Shown: positions 1 through 8,413 of the stretch, in pieces | Layout: each line of letters opens with the position of its first letter | How positions within the stretch are numbered: the first letter of the stretch is position 1 | Assembly (NCBI GenBank): GCA_947503935.1 | Contig: CANNFR010000013.1 | Span: 50,723 to 114,722, forward strand | Length of the DNA stretch: 64,000 nt | Source of the DNA: an uncultured Paracoccaceae bacterium | Lineage (GTDB): Bacteria > Pseudomonadota > Alphaproteobacteria > Rhodobacterales > Rhodobacteraceae | Direction: 5' to 3' | Position numbers and translations under genes: made by a program | The notes under the pieces: model-generated | The model's input: only the letters and a program-made list of their open reading frames with translations | Database searches by the model: none | What the model was told of the DNA's origin: nothing

Positions 1-814
1 CCCCGCCTCCGGCCATCGAGCCGATCATGTCATCCCCCACGGCCACGGCGCCTGTGGCCACCAGATGGGTCATGACCGACCGGGTCAGCCGCCAGGCGCC
101 CAGCGTGCCCGCCCGGCCCCCGTAGATCTCGGCGATCCGCCGGATCATCCGCAAATTCGCCGTCAGCGCCATCACCACATCGGCCAGCGCCAAAGGCACC
201 AGCGCCGTCACCGCAGCGACATTTCGCGCCGCGCCCTCGATCTCGCGCCGCGCGGCGGCATCAAGCGGGCCCAGCAGCTCCACCTCGGCCAGCGCCAGCG
301 CGGCCTCGGCATCGAAGATGTCGCCCTGGCGTTCGGCCAGCCGCGCGCGCCCAAGCGCCAGTTCCCGCCGCCCGGCATAAAGTGCGGACAGCTTGCTCAC
401 CACATCCCGTGCCGCCTTCACATCATCGGCCGTCAAGGCCGCCTCGGCCGCCTTGTGCAAGCCATCCACCCGCCGCAGCCGCGACAAGGCCGCAAGCTCC
501 CGCAGCACAATCGCCAGAGCCGCCCCCAGCACAACCACCAGCAGCCCGGTGGCAATCGCCCCCAAGACCGGACTGCGCGCCAAAAGTCCGGTCACGAAGT
601 CCCAGGCGGCAAGCGAGACCATGAAGCCCAGAAACGCCACCAAGGCCGACCAGAAGAGCCGCCCAATGCGCGACCGGGGCCGCGCCGCCAAAGCCATCGC
701 GCCCTGCATCGCCCGCGGCTCGGGCAGCCCCGCATCAGGGACAGGCGGCGCTGAGGCAGGTGTCACCTCGGCCGGCGCCTCGCGCTCGATCACGACGGGT
801 CCCTTGGGGCTCAT
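1..814 (-). CDS. YcjF-like (TIGR01620/DUF697) inner membrane protein, 3' end outside window
   Basis: The reading frame opens with ATG at 814 and stays open to the left edge, so only about 271 N-terminal codons are visible. After a Pro/Ala-rich head there are two hydrophobic segments (roughly residues 62-110), then a charged region rich in Ala/Leu/Glu and a third, weaker hydrophobic stretch. This layout, and the position directly downstream of a YcjX-like gene, fit the YcjF/TIGR01620 family of membrane proteins. In enterobacteria ycjX and ycjF are neighbours in a stress-linked locus, but the biochemical role is unknown. Family identity rests mostly on context and topology. Confidence 0.75.
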   Translation of the reverse strand, partial: MSPKGPVVIEREAPAEVTPASAPPVPDAGLPEPRAMQGAMALAARPRSRIGRLFWSALVAFLGFMVSLAAWDFVTGLLARSPVLGAIATGLLVVVLGAALAIVLRELAALSRLRRVDGLHKAAEAALTADDVKAARDVVSKLSALYAGRRELALGRARLAERQGDIFDAEAALALAEVELLGPLDAAARREIEGAARNVAAVTALVPLALADVVMALTANLRMIRRIAEIYGGRAGTLGAWRLTRSVMTHLVATGAVAVGDDMIGSMAGGG

Positions 815-941
815 GCGGGCACCTCCCGGCCGCGCCACAGGCCGCCCTCTCTCGTTTCCAAGTATCCTCCGGGGGCGCTCGGCCTGCCCGAGCGGGGGGC
901 GGAAAGCCCCCCTCCACCACCGGCCATCCCTGCACGACAGC
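815..941. repeat. Intergenic hairpin cluster between the YcjX-like and YcjF-like genes
   Basis: This 127-bp gap holds two small inverted repeats: a GCTCGG/CCGAGC stem followed by a GGGGGGC/GCCCCCC stem with a GGAAA loop. A stretch at 855-875 loosely resembles the dispersed repeat described at 2433, 15421 and 63722. It probably folds in the ycjX-ycjF transcript. No T-run follows, so it is not a clear terminator. Confidence 0.4.
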
Positions 942-2390
942 TCATCGCAAACGATCCCCGATCAGAAATTCCGCCGCCCGGTCAAGGCGGATATGGGGCG
1001 GCCCTTCGCCCGGCTTCAGGCTCAGCGCAGCGGGCGCAAACGCCATCACCGCATAATCCTGCCCCAGCCAGGCCTCGGCTCCCGACCGCGCCGGCGCCAA
1101 GAGATGTGAGGGGTCCTCGGGCAATTCACCCGCATACATCGCCGCCTCGCGACCAGTCTCCAACAGCCGCCCGCGCACCATATCAAGAGGCGCACCCTCA
1201 TGCTCGGCCGTCTCCTCCACCGTCGCGCGCAAGGACGCGATCGCCATCGCCGCCGTCTTGGCGCCCGCGAAATCGGCCCGGTCGCGCGCCTCGCGCAGCA
1301 TCGCCTCCATGATCGCGGTCAGGCGGCCATGCTGGGTGTGATGCAGATGATCGGCCTTGGTCGCGGCAAACAAGATCCGCTCGACCCGCCGCCCCCCGAA
1401 AAGGCTGGTCAGCCAGGCATTCCGCCCGGGCCGAAACGCGCCCAGTATATCTGCCATCGCGCGGCGCTTATCCTCGATCGCAGCAGGCCCCGCATGGATC
1501 GCGCCCAGCACATCGACCAAGACGACCTGCCGGTCGATCCGCGAGAAATGATCGCGAAAGAATGGTTTCACCACTTCGCGCTTATAGGCCTCGAACCGCC
1601 GGTCAAACTCGCGCCAAAGCGATCCGCGTGGCGTAGTGTCGGACTTGGCCAAAGGCGCAAAGGTCAAAACAGGTGAGCCCGCCAGATCACCCGGCAGCAA
1701 AAACCGCCCCGGCGTGCAATCCGAAAACCCCGCAATGCGCGCGGCCTGCAAGTACCGCGTAAACGTCTCTGCCAGGGTCTTTGCCTCCACTTCGTCCAGC
1801 TTCGCCGCCCCATCCGTGTCCTCTGCCAAAGCGCGATATTCCGCAGCCGAGGCCCGGCCCCGGATCCGGCCCAGAACATCGTCCGACCATTCGGCATAGG
1901 ACTTGTCCAAAAGCCCCAGATCCAACAGCCACTCGCCCGGGTAATCCACGATATCCAGATGCACCACACGGGGGCCCGAGATCGCCCCCAAGATCCCCGA
2001 GGGTTGTACTTTCAGCGACAGCCGCAACTCAGACACCGTGCGCGTACTCTCAGGCCAATGCGGGGCCTGACCCTTCAAGGCGACCAGGTGCGCCTCGAAA
2101 TCAAACCGCGGCACCGTGTCATCGGGCTGCGGCTGCAGATAGGCGGTCTGGATCACGCCATCCCGCGCCGCCAAAAGCTGCGGCATCCGGCCGCGATCCA
2201 TCAGATTGGCGACAAGCGAGGTGATGAACACCGTCTTGCCCGACCGCGCCAGACCGGTCACGCCCAGCCGGATCACCGGCTCGAACAAAGCCTCGTTCAC
2301 GCCCTGGGTGACCCCTTCGATCCCCCGCGCGATCCCGTCCGCTAACCTGCCGATCACCACATGCAGCCCCTCATCCTGACGCCTCAACAT
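942..2390 (-). CDS. YcjX-like P-loop ATPase (DUF463 family)
   Basis: The 482-residue protein has a Walker A motif (GLARSGKT) near residue 45, preceded by an amphipathic N-terminus, and later a VDVLGAIHAG-type segment and an AATKADHL motif that resembles the base-recognition (xKxD) motif of GTPases. Length and motif order match the YcjX/DUF463 family of predicted cytoplasmic nucleotide-binding proteins, linked to stress responses in enterobacteria and of unknown mechanism. The next gene on the strand is the YcjF-like membrane protein, the usual partner. The start at 2390 gives the family's normal N-terminus, although the upstream ribosome site is weak. Confidence 0.88.
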   Translation of the reverse strand: MLRRQDEGLHVVIGRLADGIARGIEGVTQGVNEALFEPVIRLGVTGLARSGKTVFITSLVANLMDRGRMPQLLAARDGVIQTAYLQPQPDDTVPRFDFEAHLVALKGQAPHWPESTRTVSELRLSLKVQPSGILGAISGPRVVHLDIVDYPGEWLLDLGLLDKSYAEWSDDVLGRIRGRASAAEYRALAEDTDGAAKLDEVEAKTLAETFTRYLQAARIAGFSDCTPGRFLLPGDLAGSPVLTFAPLAKSDTTPRGSLWREFDRRFEAYKREVVKPFFRDHFSRIDRQVVLVDVLGAIHAGPAAIEDKRRAMADILGAFRPGRNAWLTSLFGGRRVERILFAATKADHLHHTQHGRLTAIMEAMLREARDRADFAGAKTAAMAIASLRATVEETAEHEGAPLDMVRGRLLETGREAAMYAGELPEDPSHLLAPARSGAEAWLGQDYAVMAFAPAALSLKPGEGPPHIRLDRAAEFLIGDRLR

Positions 2391-2432
2391 AAGGCCCCGG
2401 CACGCCGGTTCCTAGGGGCGACCCGCAGCCCC

Positions 2433-2463
2433 TTCATTCTGTCTCAAATACCTCCGCCGGAGG
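2433..2463. repeat. Copy A of a dispersed 31-nt intergenic repeat
   Basis: The segment starts TTCATTCTGTC and ends with the palindrome CCTCCGCCGGAGG. It matches the reverse complement of 63722-63752 at 29 of 31 positions and partly matches 15421-15449. It lies in the divergent gap between the YcjX-like gene and truA. Confidence 0.7.
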
Positions 2464-2563
2464 CGGCTTGAGGGATCGCCGCGCAAGCGGCGACCCGAGG
2501 CAAAGATCTTGCGCCGCAGGCGCTCCGCTTGAAAACGGCCCCGTCAGAGGCTAGGCCCGGCAA

Positions 2564-3331
2564 ATGCCCCGCTATGCTCTCAAGATCGAATATCACGGCG
2601 CCCCCTTCGCGGGATGGCAGCGCCAGGCCGAACATCCCTCGGCTCAGGGCGCGATTGAAAACGCGCTGGCCAAGCTTGATCCCAACGCCCCGCTCATCTC
2701 GGGCGCGGGCCGCACCGATGCGGGCGTCCATGCCACCGGGCAGGTCGCCCATTGCGATCTGACCAAGGAGTGGGATCCGTTTCGCCTGTCCGAGGCCTTG
2801 AACGCGCATCTGCGCCCCGCGCCTGTCGCCATCTTGCAGGCCGCCCGCGTGGGGGACGATTTTCACGCCCGCTTTTCCGCCAAAAGCCGCCGATATCTCT
2901 ACCGCCTGATCGCGCGCCGGGCGCCCCTGACGCTGGAGAACGGCCTCGCCTGGCGGGTCAGACAAGAGCTGTCGCTGATCCCGATGCAGGACGCCGCCCG
3001 CCATCTGATCGGGCACCACGATTTCACCACCTTCCGCTCGTCGATCTGCCAATCGGCCTCACCGGTCAAGACGCTCGACCGGCTGGAGGTCGAGGCGATC
3101 GACATCCCCCACGGCACCGAATTCCGCTTCCATGTCGAGGCGCGCAGCTTCCTCCACAACCAGGTGCGCAGCTTCGTCGGCACGCTGGAACGCGTCGGCG
3201 CTGGGTCCTGGGCGCCCGACGATATCAAAGCCGCCCTTGAGGCCAAAGACCGCGCCGCCTGCGGCCCCGTCGCACCGCCCAACGGGCTGTCGCTGGAACA
3301 TGTGGGCTATGACCCCGATCCCTTCGCGTAG
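2564..3331 (+). CDS. truA: tRNA pseudouridine(38-40) synthase TruA
   Basis: TruA converts uridines 38-40 of the tRNA anticodon arm to pseudouridine. The 255-residue length is typical. The start [12 protein letters not shown] and the catalytic loop [14 protein letters not shown], which carries the essential Asp, are the classic family signatures; HNQVRS appears in the C-terminal half as expected. The gene stands alone on the plus strand, divergent from the YcjX-like gene and convergent with the exonuclease fusion gene. In many Rhodobacterales truA follows fmt/def; that is not so here. Confidence 0.97.
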   Translation: MPRYALKIEYHGAPFAGWQRQAEHPSAQGAIENALAKLDPNAPLISGAGRTDAGVHATGQVAHCDLTKEWDPFRLSEALNAHLRPAPVAILQAARVGDDFHARFSAKSRRYLYRLIARRAPLTLENGLAWRVRQELSLIPMQDAARHLIGHHDFTTFRSSICQSASPVKTLDRLEVEAIDIPHGTEFRFHVEARSFLHNQVRSFVGTLERVGAGSWAPDDIKAALEAKDRAACGPVAPPNGLSLEHVGYDPDPFA

Positions 3332-3386
3332 GGCAGGCTTCAGCCCGCAACAACTCTCAATCCGAAGAACTTGGAATTCCCCTCTC

Positions 3387-3435
3387 GCCCGACTGCAAGG
3401 TCGGGCAGCCCCCGACCGCCCCCACGGGCGGGGGC
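3387..3435. terminator. Paired hairpins in the convergent gap after truA
   Basis: Two stems lie between the convergent truA and exonuclease-fusion genes: GCCCGAC/GTCGGGC (3387-3406) and GCCCCC/GGGGGC (3408-3435). Neither is followed by a clean T-run, but the position between converging genes suggests a two-way transcription barrier. Confidence 0.4.
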
Positions 3436-3507
3436 TTCTCCCCCACCCTCGGTCGGAGGGCCGCCCTCAGTGCCTCAAAATTGGCTCTAGCAGATCAGGC
3501 CGAAACC

Positions 3508-5562
3508 CTAATTCAAGTCTTTCAACAGCCGTCCGTGCTTTTTCACCTCGGCCACCACATCGCCAAATGTCTCAAGCCCCCGCGCCGATAGCATCGGCAG
3601 CATCTTCAGGAACGCATCCGCCGTGGCCACCGTGTCGCCCATGGCGGTGTGGCGCGCTGCTTCAGGGATGTGGATGCCCAGCCGCTCGGTCAGCGCATCC
3701 AGCGTATGGGTTTCGTGCTGGCCGAACACCACTGCTGAAAGCAGCACGGTGTCCAGCACCGGGTGATCGAACCGATGCCCGATGCCCGCCTCATGCCGGC
3801 GCAAAAATTCCAGATCAAAGGGCGCGTTATGGGCCACCAGAACTGAGCCTTCGGCAAATTTGTGAAAGGTCCGCCCGACTGCGGCGATATCCGGCGCCCC
3901 GGCCACCATCTCATTGGTCACATGATGCACGGCGATCGATGCCGCAGGGATATTGCGGCCGGGGTTCACCAGGCTCTCGAAACTCTCGCCCTCGATCCGG
4001 CGGCCATTGACACAGCGCACGGCGGCGATCTGCACGATCTCATCGCCCTGGCTGGGCAAAAGCCCGGTGGTTTCGGTATCGAAGACCACGAAGGTCAGAT
4101 CGGTCAGCTTGCGATTGGCCACGGCCTCGGTCCGCGCCTTCGACAGCAGATCGAAATCGTAGATGGCCGAGCGCGGCGCGGGATGCGGCGGTGCGACGGC
4201 AGGCCGGGCCGCGCGCAACGGCAGAAGGATCGATGCGCGGCCGTCCTCTTCCGCTTCGGGCCAGCATTCGGTGCCATGGGTGCGTAACACCGCGCGGCCC
4301 GTCACATCGGCCAACCCGACTTCCAGCGGTGCTTCCAGCCATTGGTCCAACTCGGCCACCGGCAGGGCAGCGCCTTGCCAGCTGAGCCGCACAGTCGCGC
4401 CTGGCGGGTCGGCGGAAATCGCCAAATGCAGCCCCTCGCCGCGACCCGCGCCGGCCAGATTGCGCACCAGCAGCGACAACAGCGCCACGATCTCAAACGC
4501 GTCGATCCGCAGGATCAGGCGCTCAGCCTCAACCTCGGCCGCGATCCCGTCGGCCGCCACCCGCGCGGCCAGACCATCGGCCAGATCGCGGGCGCGGGTT
4601 TCCGACATCGGCCACCAATCGGCGCGCGCATCGTCATAGCGCTGCCCAAGCTCGGTGATGGCCGAGGCCAACGCGCGCATCTCATCGCTCAGCGCCGTGT
4701 CGTCGTCACCCCGCGCGCCGATCACCATCTGCAGGTTCGCCGCAGGACGGCGCACGCGATCGAAAATTTCCTCCAGCAGACGCTCACGCTTGGCATGCAC
4801 CGCCAGGTCCGAGGTCACATCGCGCAGCGTCAGCACGTAGCCGGGATAGCCGCCCTCCTCCTCTGGCAGGCGCAAGAGCCGCATCCGCGCGGACAGAACC
4901 CGCCCCCCATCCACCGTCGCGCAGAGTAGATCCGAGGCCGCATCGCCCTCGGCCGCCAAGAGCCGCTCATAAGCATGGGCAATCGGCCCCTCGCGCAGCC
5001 AGTCGAAGACCGGCCGGTCGAGCCCCGGCGCGTGGGCGCCGCCGATCAACTCGGCCACCTGACCGTTATAGAACACGATCTGATGGTCGGGCGAACAGAG
5101 CAGCACGCCCTCGGGCACATCGGCCAGCAAGGCCTCAAGCCGCGCCTTCTCGGTCGCCAGGCGGGTGGTTTCGCGCTGCACGGCCTGGGCCAACGCATTG
5201 CGCGTCTCGCTCAGCGTTTCGGCCACGGCATCGGCGGCGGGCGCCAGATCGCCCAGATATTTCGCGCGCTCGCCATCGATCCCGCCCTCGACATCGGCAT
5301 GGGCCTTGGCCCGTAAGCGCGCCGAGAGCCCCTCGATCGCCTTGGCCACGTTTTCGTCGAAGAGCAGCCAGATCCAGGCCACCAGCCCCAAGACCACAAA
5401 GCCTGCAATCGCTCCGGTCGTCACAAAGGCGGAAAGCGCATCGGGATTGCCCAGCCGCGAATACCCCAGATAGACCGCCACGCCGATCGCCGCTTCGCTG
5501 CCCAGCGCCACCAGCGCGAAGAACAAGAAGATGCGCAGACGCAGCGAGAGGCCTTTAAACAT
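3508..5562 (-). CDS. Membrane sensor with PAS and histidine-kinase-like domains fused to a DnaQ-type 3'-5' exonuclease
   Basis: The 684-residue protein begins with two membrane segments (about residues 10-30 and 45-68), followed by a helical linker, a PAS domain (about 140-250), a kinase-like helical and ATPase-like part (about 255-445), and a DEDDh exonuclease from about residue 488. The exonuclease motifs are intact: FDTETTG, HNAPFDLEFL and HTAMGD. The kinase part looks dead: where H-E-L-R-T-P is expected the sequence reads FDRVRRP, putting Asp at the phospho-acceptor position, and no DxGxG box is visible. The gene overlaps the upstream lone receiver by 8 bp, so the two are translationally coupled. 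DnaQ-like exonucleases are often found beside actP/DUF294 genes; fusion to a full sensor is the odd part. Substrate and signal are unknown. Confidence 0.8.
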   Translation of the reverse strand: MFKGLSLRLRIFLFFALVALGSEAAIGVAVYLGYSRLGNPDALSAFVTTGAIAGFVVLGLVAWIWLLFDENVAKAIEGLSARLRAKAHADVEGGIDGERAKYLGDLAPAADAVAETLSETRNALAQAVQRETTRLATEKARLEALLADVPEGVLLCSPDHQIVFYNGQVAELIGGAHAPGLDRPVFDWLREGPIAHAYERLLAAEGDAASDLLCATVDGGRVLSARMRLLRLPEEEGGYPGYVLTLRDVTSDLAVHAKRERLLEEIFDRVRRPAANLQMVIGARGDDDTALSDEMRALASAITELGQRYDDARADWWPMSETRARDLADGLAARVAADGIAAEVEAERLILRIDAFEIVALLSLLVRNLAGAGRGEGLHLAISADPPGATVRLSWQGAALPVAELDQWLEAPLEVGLADVTGRAVLRTHGTECWPEAEEDGRASILLPLRAARPAVAPPHPAPRSAIYDFDLLSKARTEAVANRKLTDLTFVVFDTETTGLLPSQGDEIVQIAAVRCVNGRRIEGESFESLVNPGRNIPAASIAVHHVTNEMVAGAPDIAAVGRTFHKFAEGSVLVAHNAPFDLEFLRRHEAGIGHRFDHPVLDTVLLSAVVFGQHETHTLDALTERLGIHIPEAARHTAMGDTVATADAFLKMLPMLSARGLETFGDVVAEVKKHGRLLKDLN

Positions 5563-5944
5563 GCCCGCCCTCGCCCAGAAGGCGCTGCATCTCGGCCTTC
5601 AGATCGGCCAGATCGAAGGGCTTGCAGATGAAGCCGTCAGCGCCCAGCGCCAGGCCTTTGCGCCGCTCCATCTGGTTGCCGCGCGCGGTCATCATCAGGA
5701 TCTTCACATCGGCCAATCCTGGGTCTTGCCGCACGGCCTGGCAGATTTCATAGCCCGAGACCTCGGGCAGCATTACATCCAACAGCACCAGATCGGGATG
5801 ATCGCGGGTGATCATAGGCATCGCCTCGGCCCCGTTGGCCACGCGGGTCAGGGCGTATCCCTCGCGCCGCATGAGGTGTTCCAGGGCCAGTGCGATATTG
5901 TCCTCATCCTCGACGATCAGAACCGATTTCCCACCCTCGGACAT
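5555..5944 (-). CDS. Single-domain response regulator (CheY-like receiver)
   Basis: The 129-residue protein is a bare receiver domain. It has the acidic pocket (VEDED), the phospho-acceptor Asp in VLLDVMLPEVSG, and the conserved Lys in the CKPFD motif. No output domain is attached, so it probably signals by protein contact. It sits 3 bp after a small membrane protein gene and overlaps the exonuclease-fusion gene by 8 bp. Because the kinase-like domain of that neighbour lacks the phospho-donor His, the true phospho-donor is either elsewhere or is a small molecule; this is inference. Confidence 0.92.
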   Translation of the reverse strand: MSEGGKSVLIVEDEDNIALALEHLMRREGYALTRVANGAEAMPMITRDHPDLVLLDVMLPEVSGYEICQAVRQDPGLADVKILMMTARGNQMERRKGLALGADGFICKPFDLADLKAEMQRLLGEGGHV

Positions 5945-5947
5945 CCC

Positions 5948-6469
5948 TCAAACCTCCGCACAGGCGGCCCGCAGAACAGGATCGTCCGCTGCCAGATCGC
6001 GCCACTGGGCGTTCGCGACCGTGCCGTCTTCGGCAAATTCCGCGCCGCGCAGCAGATCGGCCCGACGGGCCCCGGCGCAATCATAAAGGACCGGCACGGT
6101 CACCGTGCCCTGCCACCGCGCGATCAACAGAAGGTTGACCAACCGCTGATCCGGCGCGGCCTCATGCGTGCGGATCGACGTCCGATCGACGGCGATGAAC
6201 CGGCTGGTCAGGGGTGCGACGTAGGTCCAAGGGCGCCACCAGGCGCTCTCGGCGTTTTGCGAGGCGACTGTGACCGTGTCGGGCAGTTGCTCAGCCACCC
6301 GTGGAAACCACGAATATTCCGACCAGATCGCATAGCCCAGCATCGCCGCGCCCGCGCCCACCGGCACCACCCATTTGGGGAATGGAATGCGCAGCACCCG
6401 CACCAGAAACAAAATCACCCCCGCCGCGGCAAAGGCCGCTGCAAATGTCGCGATCAGATCGAGAAACAT
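5948..6469 (-). CDS. Membrane-anchored conserved protein of unknown function
   Basis: The 173-residue product has two hydrophobic N-terminal segments (about residues 3-25 and 34-50), then a soluble domain with a WWRPWTYVAPLTSRF stretch and a single internal Cys plus one near the end. No known catalytic motif was recognised. A strong ribosome site (GGGGAGGAGAGG) precedes the ATG at 6469. It lies between the cNMP/CBS/DUF294 gene and the receiver gene, all on the same strand with short gaps, so it probably belongs to the same transcript. A role in the signalling module is a guess from position only. Confidence 0.6.
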   Translation of the reverse strand: MFLDLIATFAAAFAAAGVILFLVRVLRIPFPKWVVPVGAGAAMLGYAIWSEYSWFPRVAEQLPDTVTVASQNAESAWWRPWTYVAPLTSRFIAVDRTSIRTHEAAPDQRLVNLLLIARWQGTVTVPVLYDCAGARRADLLRGAEFAEDGTVANAQWRDLAADDPVLRAACAEV

Positions 6470-6502
6470 GGACCTCTCCTCCCCCTTTTTGCCGGGCTCC
6501 GC

Positions 6503-8320
6503 TCAGCCCAGCATACCCTTGCCTTGCCCCAAAGCCGATTGCATCGTGCGTACCACGACGAAGGCATCGCGCAGATGACTGCGCTCAAAATCCGACAGAT
6601 CGTTCGGCGCCATGAAATTGTCGGGGCGTTGCCCGGCCTTCACCAGGGCGGCCTGATGGTCAAGCCGGACCTGGGCGATCAGGTCATACGCATCGATCAG
6701 CGAATGCCCGCCCGAGGGCGACACGACACCCGCATCCTCGGCCGCCCTCAGCCGCGCGCGCGTATTCACCGCCGTGAACTGGCCCTGCAACGCATAGACG
6801 CGCCCCAGATCGACCACCGGCACCACCCCGTTATGCTTGAGGTCCAGCCTGTCCTTATGCTCGCCCGAGCGGATGGTGGCAAAGCTGCGGATCAGGCCCA
6901 GCGGCGGCTGATGTTTCAGCGAATTGGCCACCATATGCGCCACGAAAATCGTGTTATTTGAGGCCCGCGCCAGCGTGTCGGCCTGCAGATCGGCAAAAAG
7001 CGACACCGTGCCCCCGATAGGGCGCAGGTCGAACATGACGCTGGCCAGCATCTGCGCCTCGGGGCTGGGCGTGGCAACCCAGCCTGCGAAATAGTCGCGC
7101 CAGACGCGCACGGGCTGGCGCCAGCGCGGGTTCGTGGCCATCATGTCGCCCGGGCAATAGATATACCCGCAGGCCGCCAAACCGTCGGAGACGATCTTGG
7201 CCAGTGCCGCGAAATAGGTGTCATCGGCATCTTTCGCCCCGTCGTCAAGGATCAGGCAATTGTCCTGATCGCTGACACCGGTCTGCTCCTGCCGGCCCTG
7301 GCTGCCGCAGGCAAGCCAGAGATAGGGCACAGGCGGCGCCCCAAGCTGGGCCTCGGCCATCTTCAGAAGACGGCGCGTGACGGCATCGGCGATGTCGGTG
7401 ATCAGCCGGGTGACCACCTCATGCCGGTTGCCCGCCGCGACCAACTGCACCAGAAGCTGCGGAATGCGCGCTGTCGCTGTGGCCATCTCCTCGACGCTGT
7501 CGGCCATGGTCACATCGCGGATCAGCTGGGCCGAACTGACGGCCTGGTATCGGGTCAGATCGGTCTGGGTGATGATGCCAACCAGGCGGCCATCCTCGGC
7601 AATCGGCAGATGCGCCACGCGATGTTCCAGCATCACATGCAGCACGTCCGAGCCCAGCGCGGTAGGCGGCAACGCCTCGGGCCGTGGTGTCATCACATCG
7701 GCCACCGGGCGGGCGGGGTCCATCCCCTCGGCCAGCGCGCGGTTGGTCATATCGCGGGTGGTGACGATGCCGACCAAATGCTCGGCCTCGACCACGCCAA
7801 GGCATGAGACACGGGCATCGCGCATCATCTGCGCGGCCTTCAGGATCGTTGTGTCTGGCGTGCAGGCAAGCGGCTCGGTCGCCATCAGATCGGTGACCAG
7901 CAGAGTGGCCAGATCGGTCTTCTTGCCCTCGGCAGGTCGGGTCCGGTCAAAGAACCGCGCGAAAGCGGGGAACGCCTCGATCAGGCGGCGGAATTCCACG
8001 GGCGGCAGGACCAAAAGCGCGCCGTCCTCGATGGCTTTTGCGGTCGTCACAGCACGCCCGTCGCGGCCAAGCCCCCGTTCGCCGAAGGAATTGCGCGGGC
8101 CCAATAGCGAGACCTGAACACCGTTGGCATCGGTGATCTCAACGGCCCCCTCTTCGATCACGAAAAGACCGTCGAGCATATCGCCCAGGCGGTAGACGAT
8201 ATCGCCCACGGCCATATCCCTGCGGCTGAAAGAGGTGGCGACACGCGCCAACTCGTCCCGCGGCAGGACATCATAGGGGTGGATCGTTTCAAGAAAGCGG
8301 GCGGTATCGGTCATATCCAT
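6503..8320 (-). CDS. cNMP-binding / CBS-pair / DUF294 nucleotidyltransferase-like signalling protein
   Basis: The 605-residue protein reads, in order: a cyclic-nucleotide-binding-like domain (about residues 20-125, containing SFGERGLG), two CBS motifs (about 145-265) that usually bind adenine nucleotides, a GlnD-like nucleotidyltransferase domain with the motif CGSQGRQEQTGVSDQDN (about residue 345), and a C-terminal DUF294 helical domain. This is the standard architecture found beside VC_2705-type symporters. Such proteins are thought to sense nucleotide or energy state; a transferred group has not been shown. Here it is separated from the symporter gene by a terminator-like hairpin. The ATG at 8320 is followed by a second in-frame ATG at 8314. 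Confidence 0.93.
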   Translation of the reverse strand: MDMTDTARFLETIHPYDVLPRDELARVATSFSRRDMAVGDIVYRLGDMLDGLFVIEEGAVEITDANGVQVSLLGPRNSFGERGLGRDGRAVTTAKAIEDGALLVLPPVEFRRLIEAFPAFARFFDRTRPAEGKKTDLATLLVTDLMATEPLACTPDTTILKAAQMMRDARVSCLGVVEAEHLVGIVTTRDMTNRALAEGMDPARPVADVMTPRPEALPPTALGSDVLHVMLEHRVAHLPIAEDGRLVGIITQTDLTRYQAVSSAQLIRDVTMADSVEEMATATARIPQLLVQLVAAGNRHEVVTRLITDIADAVTRRLLKMAEAQLGAPPVPYLWLACGSQGRQEQTGVSDQDNCLILDDGAKDADDTYFAALAKIVSDGLAACGYIYCPGDMMATNPRWRQPVRVWRDYFAGWVATPSPEAQMLASVMFDLRPIGGTVSLFADLQADTLARASNNTIFVAHMVANSLKHQPPLGLIRSFATIRSGEHKDRLDLKHNGVVPVVDLGRVYALQGQFTAVNTRARLRAAEDAGVVSPSGGHSLIDAYDLIAQVRLDHQAALVKAGQRPDNFMAPNDLSDFERSHLRDAFVVVRTMQSALGQGKGMLG

Positions 8321-8337
8321 CGGGCCAGCCTTCGGGT

Positions 8338-8370
8338 GAAAAAGGGCGCGCCCCGAAGAGGGGACGCGCC
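8338..8370 (-). terminator. Rho-independent terminator after the symporter gene
   Basis: On the minus strand a GC-rich hairpin (arms at 8345-8354 and 8360-8370, ten base pairs with one bulged base, loop of five) is followed by CTTTTTC at 8338-8344. A second stem (GGCCCGCG/CGCGGGCC, about 8380-8403) precedes it. This should end most transcripts that come from acs-adk-symporter. Confidence 0.72.
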
Positions 8371-8413
8371 AAAGGTGTCGGCCCGCGCGAGGAACACGCG
8401 GGCCGGGCTGTCT

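Noticed and set aside
5531..6961. A 476-codon plus-strand frame across the receiver and DUF294 genes
   Set aside because: It runs antisense to three well-supported genes and shows low-complexity His/Arg/Gln-rich composition, a usual shadow pattern.
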